Assembly (NCBI RefSeq): GCF_003052165.1
Contig: NZ_CP024869.1
Location: 1,770,001 to 1,834,000, forward strand
Source of the DNA: Dietzia sp. JS16-p6b
Lineage (GTDB): Bacteria > Actinomycetota > Actinomycetes > Mycobacteriales > Mycobacteriaceae
Length of the DNA stretch: 64,000 nt
Reading direction: 5' to 3'
Positions 1 through 9,199 of this stretch are shown here, in pieces. Below the pieces are notes generated by a model. That model saw only the letters and a list, made by a program, of their open reading frames with translations. It had not been told where the DNA came from and searched no databases. Each line of letters begins with the position of its first letter. Within the stretch, counting starts at the first letter, position 1. The position numbers and the translations under genes are program-made.

Positions 1-164
1 ACGTCGATACCCTCGGGGGTCTCCCACCGCGGTCCGGCGTCGACGTCCCGGTCGACACCCCCGACGGCGTGGTGGTCGACGGCGGTCTCCACACCGTCCG
101 GTAGCGGAGCACCCTCACTGGTCTCGCGCAGCGGGGCGATGCTGAAATCGGGGAAGGTGGTCAT
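1..164 (-). CDS. mutB: Methylmalonyl-CoA mutase large subunit, N-terminal part (runs off the window)
   Basis: Only about 54 codons of the 5' end are in the window. The ATG at 164 lies 1 nt after the mutA stop, so the pair is translationally coupled. The visible protein starts MTTFPDFSIAPL and reaches a W-E-T-P-E-G-I-D-V stretch, which is the usual opening of the substrate-binding barrel of the large subunit. The family converts methylmalonyl-CoA to succinyl-CoA with adenosylcobalamin, in propionate and odd-chain or branched lipid metabolism. The assignment rests mainly on pairing with mutA; the cobalamin domain lies outside the window. Confidence 0.88.
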   Translation of the reverse strand, partial: MTTFPDFSIAPLRETSEGAPLPDGVETAVDHHAVGGVDRDVDAGPRWETPEGID

Positions 165-165
165 G

Positions 166-2049
166 TCACTTCACTCCCAGCTGATCGAGGAGGGCGGTCA
201 GGGCGGCGACGGCGTCGATCCCGGTGGCGAGGTACCCGTCCGGCCGGTCCGTGGCGTCGGCGGGGAACCCCTTCTCGGCGCCGGCGAGGTAGACCGTTCC
301 CACACCCGCCTCACGCAGCGCACGGACGGCGTCCGGGCCCTCGGTGGCGTAGCGCTTGTCGGCGCCGCAGAGGACGGCGATGTCCTCATCCTTCCGGACA
401 CCGGCGTACTGGTCTGCCGCGGTCGCCAGTGGGTTCCGGGTGTCGATGCCGCCGGCCGCGAGCAGGTTGGCGACGAAGGTCACGCGGCCCGTGGTCTCGG
501 CCATCGGGCCGAGCCCCGCGAGCAGGACCGTCGGCCGGGAGCCGGTGGCCTCCAGGTGGGCGTCCGAGCGATCGCGCAGGGCTTCGAAGTCGCGGCCGTA
601 CCGGTAGTCCTCGCCACCCCGGCGCGTGGAGTCGAGTGGCGGCTCGGCGAGGTTCGGGAACTCGGAGACCCCGGTGACGGGTGCCGTGCGGTGAGCGATG
701 TCGGCATCACGGGCCTGGCGGACACGGGCGACGGCGTCGGCGACGCTCCCGGAGGCGATCGCGGCCGCGAGTCCGCCCTCGGACTCGACGGTCTGGAACG
801 CGGACCACGCCGCCTCAGCGAGCGAGTCGGTGAGTGATTCGACGTACCATGATCCGCCGGCCGGGTCGACGACGTGCCCCAGGTGCGACTCCTCGAGCAG
901 CAGCAGTTGGGTGTTCCGGGCAATCCGCTCGGCGAAGGCCCGAGAGGTGCTCTCCAGACCTCCCGGCAGGGAGACGTCGAACGGCAACACGGTCACGGAG
1001 GTGGCGCCGCCGACCCCGGCACCGAACGCGGCGAGAGTGGTGCGCAGCATGTTCACCCACGGGTCACGCCGCGACATCATGGCCGCGGAGGTCACGGCGT
1101 GCTGGGGCGCGTCCCCGGCCTCGGGCGCGCCCAGCAGCTCCGCGACGCGGGCCCACATCAGACGCCCGGCACGGAACTTGGCGATCGAGACGAACTGGTC
1201 GTCGGTGGCGGCCAGTCGGAACGAGATCTGGCGGAGGGCGAGGTCGACGTCGAGCCCCGACGAGACCAGGGCGCGCACGTACTCCAGGCCCGCCGCGGTG
1301 GCGTACGCGAGTTCCTGGGCGTCCCCGGCACCGTCGGCGTGGAAGACCGTGCCGTCGGCCACGAAGGTCCGGACGGTCTCCTCCCGCTCGGCCACGCGTG
1401 TGGCGAGAGAGACCGCCGCGCCGAGGTCGATCGACCGCGAGGGCCCCCCGTCGCCGTACGCGGCGGTGACCGGTGCCGCACCGAGGTCGGCGATGATCGC
1501 GGACCGGTCGGTCACCCCGTCGCCCGCGGCCCTGCGCTGGTCGAGCAGTTCGAGGAACGCCTCACCCACCTCGACGAGGTCGGCACCGGCGTCGAACGTC
1601 ACCGGGGCGAGGTCGAGATAGACGTCCTTGAGGACGGCACCCACCTGGGAGGCGGGCACCCGCAACCACAGGGCGGACGCCCCCTGGCCGAGAAGGTCCA
1701 GAACGGCGGTGTTGACGTCGCTCGGGTCGCCCTGGGCGTCGACCCGGACGCAGACGTGCCAACCGTTGTCCGGCAACCCTGACCGGTCCCCTCCTCGCAC
1801 GAACGGGAACGAGCCCGGTGCGGAGCGCTCGGGCGTCTCGTCGGCGCGCGTGTAGAGGGGGTTCACCTCGATCCCGTCCCGGGTGGTGGCCACGAGGGCG
1901 CGCCACGCGTCCTCCGGCATCTCGGACGGATCCTTGCGGGCGGCCTTCGCGAGGACGGCTCCCACAGAGGCGTACCAGGACTGAAGGTCGGGACCTGTGG
2001 TCGGACTGGACACCGGTACCTCGTTCTCTTGTGGAGTGAAGGGGGTCAC
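166..2049 (-). CDS. mutA: Methylmalonyl-CoA mutase small subunit
   Basis: 627 aa, the normal length for the non-catalytic partner of MutB in the heterodimeric, B12-dependent mutase. The N-terminal two thirds (about residues 20-480) is the barrel domain, with sequence such as FPFVRGGD and DPWVNMLRTT. The C-terminal Rossmann-like domain (about 500-627) lacks the cobalamin-ligating DXHXXG motif, as expected for the small subunit. The GTG start at 2049 is favoured because a TAGAGT box (rc of 2055-2060) sits 5 nt before it, predicting a leaderless mRNA. An internal GTG at codon 13 is the alternative. It is followed directly by mutB. Confidence 0.95.
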   Translation of the reverse strand: MTPFTPQENEVPVSSPTTGPDLQSWYASVGAVLAKAARKDPSEMPEDAWRALVATTRDGIEVNPLYTRADETPERSAPGSFPFVRGGDRSGLPDNGWHVCVRVDAQGDPSDVNTAVLDLLGQGASALWLRVPASQVGAVLKDVYLDLAPVTFDAGADLVEVGEAFLELLDQRRAAGDGVTDRSAIIADLGAAPVTAAYGDGGPSRSIDLGAAVSLATRVAEREETVRTFVADGTVFHADGAGDAQELAYATAAGLEYVRALVSSGLDVDLALRQISFRLAATDDQFVSIAKFRAGRLMWARVAELLGAPEAGDAPQHAVTSAAMMSRRDPWVNMLRTTLAAFGAGVGGATSVTVLPFDVSLPGGLESTSRAFAERIARNTQLLLLEESHLGHVVDPAGGSWYVESLTDSLAEAAWSAFQTVESEGGLAAAIASGSVADAVARVRQARDADIAHRTAPVTGVSEFPNLAEPPLDSTRRGGEDYRYGRDFEALRDRSDAHLEATGSRPTVLLAGLGPMAETTGRVTFVANLLAAGGIDTRNPLATAADQYAGVRKDEDIAVLCGADKRYATEGPDAVRALREAGVGTVYLAGAEKGFPADATDRPDGYLATGIDAVAALTALLDQLGVK

Positions 2050-2054
2050 CTCGG

Positions 2055-2060
2055 ACTCTA
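2055..2060 (-). promoter_or_regulatory. Putative -10 box for leaderless mutAB transcript
   Basis: TAGAGT on the minus strand, 5 nt upstream of the mutA GTG. This spacing puts the transcript start at or near the start codon. Box and spacing are seen; leaderless use is inferred. Confidence 0.5.
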
Positions 2061-2135
2061 ATGCAGCATCTTCGCCCGCCGGAACGTGACCGTGTGTGCG
2101 GGGTCACCGGCGCGGGTACGACGGAGCCCTGGGAT

Positions 2136-2141
2136 TAGAGT
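2136..2141 (+). promoter_or_regulatory. Putative -10 box for leaderless TVP38-family gene
   Basis: TAGAGT, then 6 nt, then the GTG at 2148. It is divergent from the equivalent box of mutA about 80 bp away, so the 98-bp gap between the two genes looks like a compact bidirectional promoter. Confidence 0.5.
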
Positions 2142-2147
2142 CGACGC

Positions 2148-2816
2148 GTGCGAGGACGGGTGGCGGGGTGGGCAGCGGTCGTCCTGCTCCTGGTGTTGCT
2201 GGCCACCGTCATCCCGACCCCTGGCCTGGAGCAACTGCGTGGCTGGGCGGACCAGCTGGGACCGTGGTTCCCGGTCGCGTTCTTCACCGCCTACGCGCTC
2301 GTCACGGTGGGCCCGATCCCCCGGTCGACCTTCACGTACTCGGCCGCGGTGCTCTTCACCCCCGCCGTGGCGATCCCGTCGTCGTTGGTGGCCTCCGGGG
2401 TAGCGGCCTCGCTGGCGTTCGTCGGGGTCCGCCGGCTGGGCCACCGCCGCACCGCCTCGTTGCGCTCGGACCCCCGCATCGCTGCGGTGGACGCACGTCT
2501 CCGACGGCGCGGATGGCTCTCCGTCGGGAGCCTGAGGTTGGTCCCGGCGGTGCCGTTCTCCGTACTCAACTACGCGGCCGCCCTCACCTCGATCCCGTTC
2601 CGGCAGTTCCTCGTCGCGACGGTCCTGGGCAGTGCTCCGGGGACCGTCGCGGCGGTCCTGCTGGGGCACTCCCTCACGGAGGGCGACGGAACCGCCGCAC
2701 TGTGGGCGACCGCCGCGTTCGCCGGGGTGGGGCTGGTCGGCATGATCCTGGACGCCCGCCTGCCCGTTCGGGGCGACGACGACACCGAGCCGGGGAACGA
2801 CACCGAGGCGTCGTGA
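2148..2816 (+). CDS. TVP38/TMEM64 (DedA/VTT-domain) family membrane protein
   Basis: 222 aa polytopic membrane protein. An N-terminal hydrophobic helix (about 5-25) is followed by the VTT-type core: VTVGPIPRSTFTYSAA around 50-70, and a later LRLVPAVPFSVLNYAAAL motif around 128-145, which is the family signature. A further helix lies near 150-195 and the tail is acidic. The family is implicated in membrane lipid homeostasis or transport; the substrate here is unknown. It is divergent from mutA and convergent with the DUF3097 gene. A membrane protein of this type also sits next to mutA in M. tuberculosis (Rv1491c, from memory). The GTG start is supported by the preceding -10 box. Confidence 0.85.
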   Translation: MRGRVAGWAAVVLLLVLLATVIPTPGLEQLRGWADQLGPWFPVAFFTAYALVTVGPIPRSTFTYSAAVLFTPAVAIPSSLVASGVAASLAFVGVRRLGHRRTASLRSDPRIAAVDARLRRRGWLSVGSLRLVPAVPFSVLNYAAALTSIPFRQFLVATVLGSAPGTVAAVLLGHSLTEGDGTAALWATAAFAGVGLVGMILDARLPVRGDDDTEPGNDTEAS

Positions 2817-2832
2817 GCCGTGCCCCGGGGGA

Positions 2833-3654
2833 TCAGGCGGGCTCGGTGACGAAGTCCACCAACCGCTCGACCGCACCGAGCAGGGCCGGTTCGATGTCGC
2901 GGTAGGAGCTCACCGCCGCCAGGACCCGCCGGAAGCCGTCCGCGGGTTCCCCCCAGCCCAGACGGTCACAGATGCCCGTCTTCCAGTCCTCCCCACGCGG
3001 CACCACGGGCCACGTGTGGATGCCCACGGCCCGGGGCTTGACCGCCTGCCAGATGTCGACGTAAGGATGGCCGGTCACCAGCACGTCGTCCCCGAGCCCG
3101 GCCACGATGCGCGACTCCTTGCTGCCCTCCACGAGGTGGTCGACCAGGACGCCCAGGCGCGCCTGCGGCGTCGGCCCGAACTGCCCCACCAGCGCGGGCA
3201 GGTCGTCGATCCCGTGAAGCGGTTCCACGACGATCCCTTCCACACGCAGGTCGTGGCCCCAGATCTTCTCGACGAGGGCCGCGTCGTGGATTCCCTCGAC
3301 CCAGATGCGGCCCGCGCGCGCGGTCCTGGCACGCAGGCCCTCGACCTTCCGGGACCCGGACGCGGTGACCTTCGGGCCCGCCTTCACGACCGGCCCGGGC
3401 CGACGCAGGGTGACCGGTGAGCCGTCGATGAGGAAGGCCGAGGGGGTCATGGCGAAGAGGCGGACCAGGCCGCGACGGTCCTCGAGCTTCACGAAGTCGC
3501 CGTCGGGGGTGTGGCTGAAACCCACCACGGCTCCGCAGAAGCCGGAGTCGGCGTGCTCCGCCACCAGATCGCTCTCGGCGACGACGACGGGGATCTCCGG
3601 CCGGCGGCGCCGGGCGGTCCCGGACAGGACGTCGGATCCGTACATGTCTGTCAT
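2833..3654 (-). CDS. DUF3097 family protein
   Basis: 273 aa, soluble, no signal peptide. The sequence carries the conserved actinobacterial DUF3097 pattern: an N-terminal YGSDVLSG, then SGFCGAVVGF around 38-48, FVKLEDRRGLVRLFAM, the WVEGIHDAALVEKIWG block (about 138-153) and VDHLVEGSKESRI. The WVEGxHDAxLVEK segment resembles the TOPRIM-like core of nuclease/primase folds, which is a structural guess, not a known function. The start is ATG 3654; ATG 3645 is an in-frame alternative. It shares a 68-bp intergenic region with the divergent gene at 3723. Confidence 0.85.
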   Translation of the reverse strand: MTDMYGSDVLSGTARRRRPEIPVVVAESDLVAEHADSGFCGAVVGFSHTPDGDFVKLEDRRGLVRLFAMTPSAFLIDGSPVTLRRPGPVVKAGPKVTASGSRKVEGLRARTARAGRIWVEGIHDAALVEKIWGHDLRVEGIVVEPLHGIDDLPALVGQFGPTPQARLGVLVDHLVEGSKESRIVAGLGDDVLVTGHPYVDIWQAVKPRAVGIHTWPVVPRGEDWKTGICDRLGWGEPADGFRRVLAAVSSYRDIEPALLGAVERLVDFVTEPA

Positions 3655-3708
3655 GGCCCGACAGGCTAGCCGGATGCGCGGACCGGGAGGGGGCGGCGCA
3701 CCGACCGG

Positions 3709-3714
3709 TAGGAT
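3709..3714 (+). promoter_or_regulatory. Putative -10 box before the 3723 gene
   Basis: TAGGAT, then 8 nt, then ATG 3723. No Shine-Dalgarno fits in the gap, which suggests a leaderless transcript. Confidence 0.45.
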
Positions 3715-3722
3715 CGATCGTC

Positions 3723-4565
3723 ATGTCACGCCCCCTCACCCGCGGCGCCGCGCTGTCCCCCGCGTGGCCACTGCCCCTCGTCCTGCTGCGTACCGCCTGG
3801 GGAGACCAACCGTTCGACGCCCTCACCGGATATGTCTCGGGGCTCGCGGGGTCCCACCTGGTCGAGGTCACGGGTGATCCCGTGCGGATGCTGGACGGGG
3901 TCTCCCCCGCCTCGGGACCGACCGCACTGCTCCCGGGCCTGATCACCTCACTCCGCCGATCGGGTCGGACGTATCCCGCTCCGGAGTCGCTGGCCCTGCT
4001 GACCGCCGCGCCCGGGGACTCGTCGAGCCTGCCCGCTGTCCCCGCGGTCCGGTCCGACGTGGCGGCGGCGGGATGGGGCGTCCTGGTCCGCGACCCGGCG
4101 AGCCGTGAGGCGGTCGTTCTCACGTGCGTCCACCCGCACCCGGACGTCCTGCGGTGGCGTGCCCGCGGTATCGCGGACTGTCCGGTGCCTCCCCAACCCG
4201 ACGGGCCCTCGGCGGCGTTGTTCGCCCTGGGGCAGGCGGTGGTCGAGGCGGCGGAGTTGATCGAGCGGACCACGACACGGGTGGGTCAGGCGGGCGATCT
4301 GGACTTGGACTCCCACGTCACCCGGCTACCCGCCGGTCTGCCGTCCCGCGTGATCGAGCTGGTGGACAGGATCGACAGGGTGGAGGCGATCATCTCGGTC
4401 GCGCTGGCACAGCCGGACGTGGGCGTCGACCCGGCCACCCGCGAGCCCGTCCTGCGTCGACTCGTGACCGTGAAGGACGCCGCACGCCGGTCGGCGGTCG
4501 CCGCCGCCGGGATCGCCGCCGCGGGGGGTGCGGCATCGGGTGACGCGGCCCTGCGGGGGTCCTGA
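3723..4565 (+). CDS. Conserved hypothetical protein (position of Rv1486c)
   Basis: 280 aa with no domain I recognise. It opens with SRPLTRGAALSPAWPLPLVLLRTAWG, contains mixed alpha/beta sequence (VLVRDPASREAVVLTCVHPHPD about 118-139), and ends in a predicted helical region rich in Ala (about 200-270). It has no signal peptide and no convincing membrane span. It is convergent with hemH, the arrangement I recall for Rv1485/Rv1486c in M. tuberculosis, so it is probably a lineage-conserved gene and not an acquired one. Function unknown. Confidence 0.75.
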   Translation: MSRPLTRGAALSPAWPLPLVLLRTAWGDQPFDALTGYVSGLAGSHLVEVTGDPVRMLDGVSPASGPTALLPGLITSLRRSGRTYPAPESLALLTAAPGDSSSLPAVPAVRSDVAAAGWGVLVRDPASREAVVLTCVHPHPDVLRWRARGIADCPVPPQPDGPSAALFALGQAVVEAAELIERTTTRVGQAGDLDLDSHVTRLPAGLPSRVIELVDRIDRVEAIISVALAQPDVGVDPATREPVLRRLVTVKDAARRSAVAAAGIAAAGGAASGDAALRGS

Positions 4566-4583
4566 CGCGGGCCTGCGACGGTC

Positions 4584-5629
4584 CTAGCGAGCGCAACACC
4601 CCACCGCGCACCGGGCACCGTCCCGGTTGCAGCCCAGCGCGGGAACGTCACCGAGCCTGTCCCCGGTCACTCCGGTCTCGACCTCATCGAGGAGTTCCAG
4701 AACCATCCTGGCGAACTCCGGGCTGGGCCCGGGCGTCGCGGTCCGGGTGACCGTCACGCCGAGCTCGCGCACCTCGTTCACCAACTCGGTGTCCAGGTCC
4801 CAGATCACCTCGACGTGATCGGAGATGAACCCCACGGGGACCACCACGACGTCACGGACGCTCTCCGCCTCCGCGATTTCCCTGACGTGATCCACCACGT
4901 CGGGCTCCAGCCACGGCACGCTCGGGGGCCGGAACGGGACTGCCACACCAGATCGTGGTCCGCGACCCCTGCGGCCTCGGCCACCAACCGCGCCGCCTCG
5001 GCGACTTGACGGCTGTAGAGGTGGCCTCCGAGTGCGGGAGGGCCCGCCACGGCGTCCGCCGCCTCCGGAACGGAGTGTGCGGTGAAGATGACGCGTGCGC
5101 CCGGGGCCGCAGAGGCCATCGCGGCGCGAAGGTCGTCGGCGAACCGCTCGATGAACAGCGGATGGTCGTAGAACTGACGCAGGCGCACCATGGTGGGTGC
5201 ACCGGCGACCTGCTCGCGCGCGCGGGCGATGTCCTCCTGGTACTGCGCGCACCCGGAGTAACCGCCCCATGCGGAGGTGGCGAACACCGCGGCCGACCGC
5301 ACGCCGTCCGCGGTCATCTGCCGTACGGTCTCCTCGATCATCGGCGTCCAGTTGCGGTTGCCGAAGTAGATCGGCAGATCCCTGCCGCGCCGCGCCAACT
5401 CGGCGCGGACGTTCGCGATGATCTCGCGGTTGAGGTCGTTGATGGGGCTGCGGCCGCCCAGCTGTCGGTAGTGGGTGGCCACCTCCTCGAGTCGCGACGC
5501 CGGGATCCCGCGGCCGCGGGTGACGTTCTCGAGGAAGGGGATCACGTCCTCCTGCCCCTCGGGCCCACCGAAGGACAGCACGAGAAGGGCGTCCACGGGA
5601 CCCGTGTGTTCGAGGGCACCATCGGTCAT
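4584..5629 (-). CDS. hemH: Ferrochelatase (CpfC/HemH type), reading frame broken by a 1-nt deletion
   Basis: The enzyme inserts Fe2+ into coproporphyrin III or protoporphyrin late in heme synthesis. The first part reads [19 protein letters not shown] through [10 protein letters not shown]. The rest ([14 protein letters not shown] onward to the stop at 4584) is in another frame. The switch falls in a G run at 4924-4928 (C5 on the coding strand); one extra base gives a continuous 348-aa protein of normal family length. The C-terminal Cys cluster ([14 protein letters not shown]) and the Cys in YSGCAQY match the [2Fe-2S] ligand pattern of actinobacterial ferrochelatases. ATG 5629 overlaps the inhA stop by 4 nt, so it is the last gene of the mabA-inhA-hemH operon. 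Either a sequencing error or a real lesion. Confidence 0.88.
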
Positions 5630-6453
5630 CTGGAGTTCTCCTGTCCGCTGAACGAGACGGTCCCGGCGCCACCGTCGGCGTAGATCACAGTTCCCGTGGT
5701 GGCGGGCATGAGGTCCGAGAGCAGCGCCACCGCGGTGGTCGCGACCGAGGTGGGGTCGTCCACGTCCCATCCGAGGGGCGCACGCTCGGCCCATTCCTCC
5801 TGCATCAGGTCCAGTTCTCCCCCCGGTCCGAGGGCGTCGCCGGCGATGGCCTTGGCCGCGAGGGTCTTGACGGGGCCGGCGGCGATGAGATTGGACCGCA
5901 CCCCCTCGGGGCCCAGTTCGCGGGCCACGTAGCGGTTGACCGCTTCGAGGGCGTTCTTGGCCACGGACATCCAGTTGTAGAAGGGCATGGAGAACCTCGG
6001 GTCGAAGTCCAGGCCGATGATCGACGCGCCGGGCGCGAGCAGTGGGCGCACCGCCCGGGCGAGGGCCGCGTACGAGTAGGCCGAGACCTCCACGGCCACC
6101 GAGACGTCCTGCCACGGGGCGTCGAGGAACGGCTCGCCGAGGCAGCTCGGGGGCGCGAAACCGATCGAGTGGACCACACCGTGGAGTGAATCGGCGTGCT
6201 CCCTGACCCTGCCCTCGAGGGCGGCGAGGTCCGCCTCGCTCCGCACGTCCAGTTCGATCACCGCGGGTCTGTGCGGCAGGCGCTTGGAGATGGCCTTGAC
6301 CAGTGACGGACGACCGAACGCGGTGAGGATGACGGTGGCGCCGTGGAGTTGACAGTGCTTGGCGATGTGGAAAGCGATCGAGGCGTCGGTGATCACCCCG
6401 GTGACGAGGACGGTCTTGCCCGACAGGAGCCCGGTGCCGGTGTGGTCGTTCAT
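5626..6453 (-). CDS. inhA: Enoyl-[acyl-carrier-protein] reductase (NADH), InhA/FabI
   Basis: 275 aa short-chain dehydrogenase that reduces the 2-trans-enoyl-ACP in FAS-II elongation of mycolic acid precursors. The N-terminal NADH-binding stretch [18 protein letters not shown] is the InhA version of the glycine motif. The catalytic Tyr and Lys are in [11 protein letters not shown] (Y-x6-K spacing), and [13 protein letters not shown] forms the substrate-loop region. It sits 2 nt after mabA and overlaps hemH by 4 nt. The operon order mabA-inhA-hemH is diagnostic of mycolate-producing Actinobacteria. Any InhA-targeted inhibitor phenotype cannot be predicted from sequence alone. Confidence 0.96.
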   Translation of the reverse strand: MNDHTGTGLLSGKTVLVTGVITDASIAFHIAKHCQLHGATVILTAFGRPSLVKAISKRLPHRPAVIELDVRSEADLAALEGRVREHADSLHGVVHSIGFAPPSCLGEPFLDAPWQDVSVAVEVSAYSYAALARAVRPLLAPGASIIGLDFDPRFSMPFYNWMSVAKNALEAVNRYVARELGPEGVRSNLIAAGPVKTLAAKAIAGDALGPGGELDLMQEEWAERAPLGWDVDDPTSVATTAVALLSDLMPATTGTVIYADGGAGTVSFSGQENSR

Positions 6454-6455
6454 GA

Positions 6456-7241
<786 letters not shown>

Positions 7242-8222
7242 TCACGGGATCCGGCGGTGGGCCACCAGTGATCCGGCCGCGGCCAGCATCGCCAGCAGGG
7301 AGCCGATGACGAGCCACGGACGCGAGGCGTCCGCCTTCTTCCACTCGTACCCGATCTGTTCCTCGAGGGTGCGGTAGACGGAGTCGAGTTCCTCGAGGCT
7401 GGACGCGGTGAAGAAGTCACCACCGGAGATCTCGGCGATCGTGCGCAACGAGGCGTCGTCGACGGGGACCGGTTGCGGGCGGCCCTGGATGTCGACGGTC
7501 CCGTAGAGGGTGCCGAAGGAGATGGTCGAGACCGGGATGCCGGCTTCCTCGGCCCGGGCGGCGGCGGTGAATCCCCCCCGCTCCTCCGTGGGGTCCGCGG
7601 GAACGGTCTCCTTGCCGTCGGAGAGCAGGACGATTCGCGCGGGCGGGGCCTGATCCGGCCCACCGAGGCTCTCCGTGAACGTGGTGATCGCCTGGAGCGC
7701 GGTGTAGATGCCCTCGCCCGTGGCCGTCCGCTCGTCAAGCCTGAGCCGCTCGATCGCCCGGGTGACCGGCCCACGATCGGTGGTCGGTGCGACGAGCATG
7801 GAGGCGGTGCCGGCGTACGAGACCAACCCGAGGTTGACCCCCGGTGTGAGGTTGTTGGCGAAGGTGGTGGCGGCCTGCTGTGCGGCCTCCAGGCGGGACG
7901 GTGCGACGTCGGTGGACTCCATGGACAGGGACACGTCGACGACGAGCATCACCGTCGCACGATTCCGTGGCACCTTCTGTTCCTGCTGCGGACCCGCCAG
8001 GGCCACCACCAGCGCGAGTATCGACAGGATGAGCAGGACGGCGGGGACGTGCGTGAACCATCTCCGCCCGCCGCGGTCGACCGTGCGCAGGACACCGAAG
8101 TTGCCGAAGCGCACGGTGCGTCGCTTCTTGGAGCGCAGGGCGATCACGTAACCGATGGCCAGGGCCAGCGGCACCACGATCAGCGCGAGCCACAGCGGGT
8201 GTAGGAAATCCGACAGGCTCAT
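7242..8222 (-). CDS. Membrane-anchored von Willebrand factor A domain protein
   Basis: 326 aa. Two N-terminal membrane helices (about 9-28 and 60-78) precede a VWA domain (about 93-270). The domain has a complete MIDAS metal site signature, DVSLSMES, plus the downstream TGEGIYTALQ and LLSDGKET blocks. A third helix near the C-terminus (about 303-320) anchors the other end. This is the BatA-like partner of MoxR and DUF58 proteins; the three together are thought to act as a chaperone or assembly system for cell-envelope or metal-dependent proteins. The start overlaps the DUF58 stop by 4 nt. In M. tuberculosis the equivalent (Rv1481) also precedes mabA. Confidence 0.9.
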   Translation of the reverse strand: MSLSDFLHPLWLALIVVPLALAIGYVIALRSKKRRTVRFGNFGVLRTVDRGGRRWFTHVPAVLLILSILALVVALAGPQQEQKVPRNRATVMLVVDVSLSMESTDVAPSRLEAAQQAATTFANNLTPGVNLGLVSYAGTASMLVAPTTDRGPVTRAIERLRLDERTATGEGIYTALQAITTFTESLGGPDQAPPARIVLLSDGKETVPADPTEERGGFTAAARAEEAGIPVSTISFGTLYGTVDIQGRPQPVPVDDASLRTIAEISGGDFFTASSLEELDSVYRTLEEQIGYEWKKADASRPWLVIGSLLAMLAAAGSLVAHRRIP

Positions 8223-9199
8223 CGGGGGGTCCCGTTCGTCGGCGGATACTCGTCGGGCAGGTCGCGGACGAGGTTCTCACCCGTGGGCAGGCCGCCCTGA
8301 CGTCGGGTGCCGACGTAGTCGATCACGTCCCTGATCCAGTCCCGGTCCGTGCGCAGGGCCAGCACCGGGGCGCCGCAGCGGCGAAGGGCCGAGTGGACCT
8401 CCTGGCGATGGTCGTCCGCGGCGCGCCGGTAGTCGGCGGCCAGCGCGTCGTCGACGTCGAGCTCGAGCACCTCCCCGGTGGCCGGGTCCTGCAGCAACGC
8501 GGCCCCCACCGCGGGAAGCGCGATGTCGAGCGGGTCGGCGGTGTGGACCGCGAGGAACTCGTGCCGGGTCCCCAGGACGCGCAGGGACCGCTCCCAGTCG
8601 ATCTCGGTGAGGAAGTCGGAGACCACCACCACGAGGCCGTGCCGGCGGGCCGCGTTCCGGACGGCGCGCAGGGCACCGTCGAGGGTGCCGCCCGGGGAGA
8701 TCTCGGTCCCGGACCGGGAGATCTCCTCCAGGAGCCGCCTGACATGGTCCCGCCCGCTCCTGGCCTGCAGTACCCGGGGGCGACCGGCGCCGGTGAGGAC
8801 CATCCCCACACGACTGCCACCCACCGCGGACAGGAACCCCACCGTGGCCGCCGCCGCCTCGACGAGCCGGCGCTTGGTGCCGTACCGCCCCTCCACGTCG
8901 AGACTGGGCGTCATGTCCACGACGATCCAGGTCTCCAGTTCCCGGTCGGCGATGGTCTGTCGGATGTGCGGCACGGTGGTCCGGGCCGTCACGGACCAGT
9001 CCATGGCGCGGACGTCGTCACCGGGTTCGTAGGCGCGTGCCTCCCCGGGTTCGGTACCGGGCCCGGGGAGCAGTCCCCGGTGGTCGCCGTTGAGCACGCC
9101 GTCCAGGCGGCGGGTCACGAGTAGTTCCAGCTGTGCCAGGGCGGCGCGGGACGCCGCCGCGACCGGGTCGTCGCGGGCTGCCTCGTCTGCCGGGGTCAC
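8219..9199 (-). CDS. DUF58 domain protein of the MoxR-VWA system
   Basis: 326 aa soluble protein. The DUF58 core is clear: GLLPGPGTEPGEARAYEPGDDVRAMDWSVTART-like segment about 43-75, then RELETWIVVDMTPSLD (about 87-102), which resembles a degenerate VWA strand. The rest is a VWA-like alpha/beta fold ending in a DYVGTRRQ region. It is coupled by 4-nt overlaps both to moxR upstream and to the VWA gene downstream, so the three products are made together. The molecular role is not established beyond association with MoxR ATPases. Confidence 0.9.
   Translation of the reverse strand: MTPADEAARDDPVAAASRAALAQLELLVTRRLDGVLNGDHRGLLPGPGTEPGEARAYEPGDDVRAMDWSVTARTTVPHIRQTIADRELETWIVVDMTPSLDVEGRYGTKRRLVEAAAATVGFLSAVGGSRVGMVLTGAGRPRVLQARSGRDHVRRLLEEISRSGTEISPGGTLDGALRAVRNAARRHGLVVVVSDFLTEIDWERSLRVLGTRHEFLAVHTADPLDIALPAVGAALLQDPATGEVLELDVDDALAADYRRAADDHRQEVHSALRRCGAPVLALRTDRDWIRDVIDYVGTRRQGGLPTGENLVRDLPDEYPPTNGTPR

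Noticed and set aside
4584-5629. Programmed frameshift in hemH
   Set aside because: No slippery heptamer or downstream pseudoknot seen, and no ferrochelatase is known to use one; a missing base in a homopolymer explains it.
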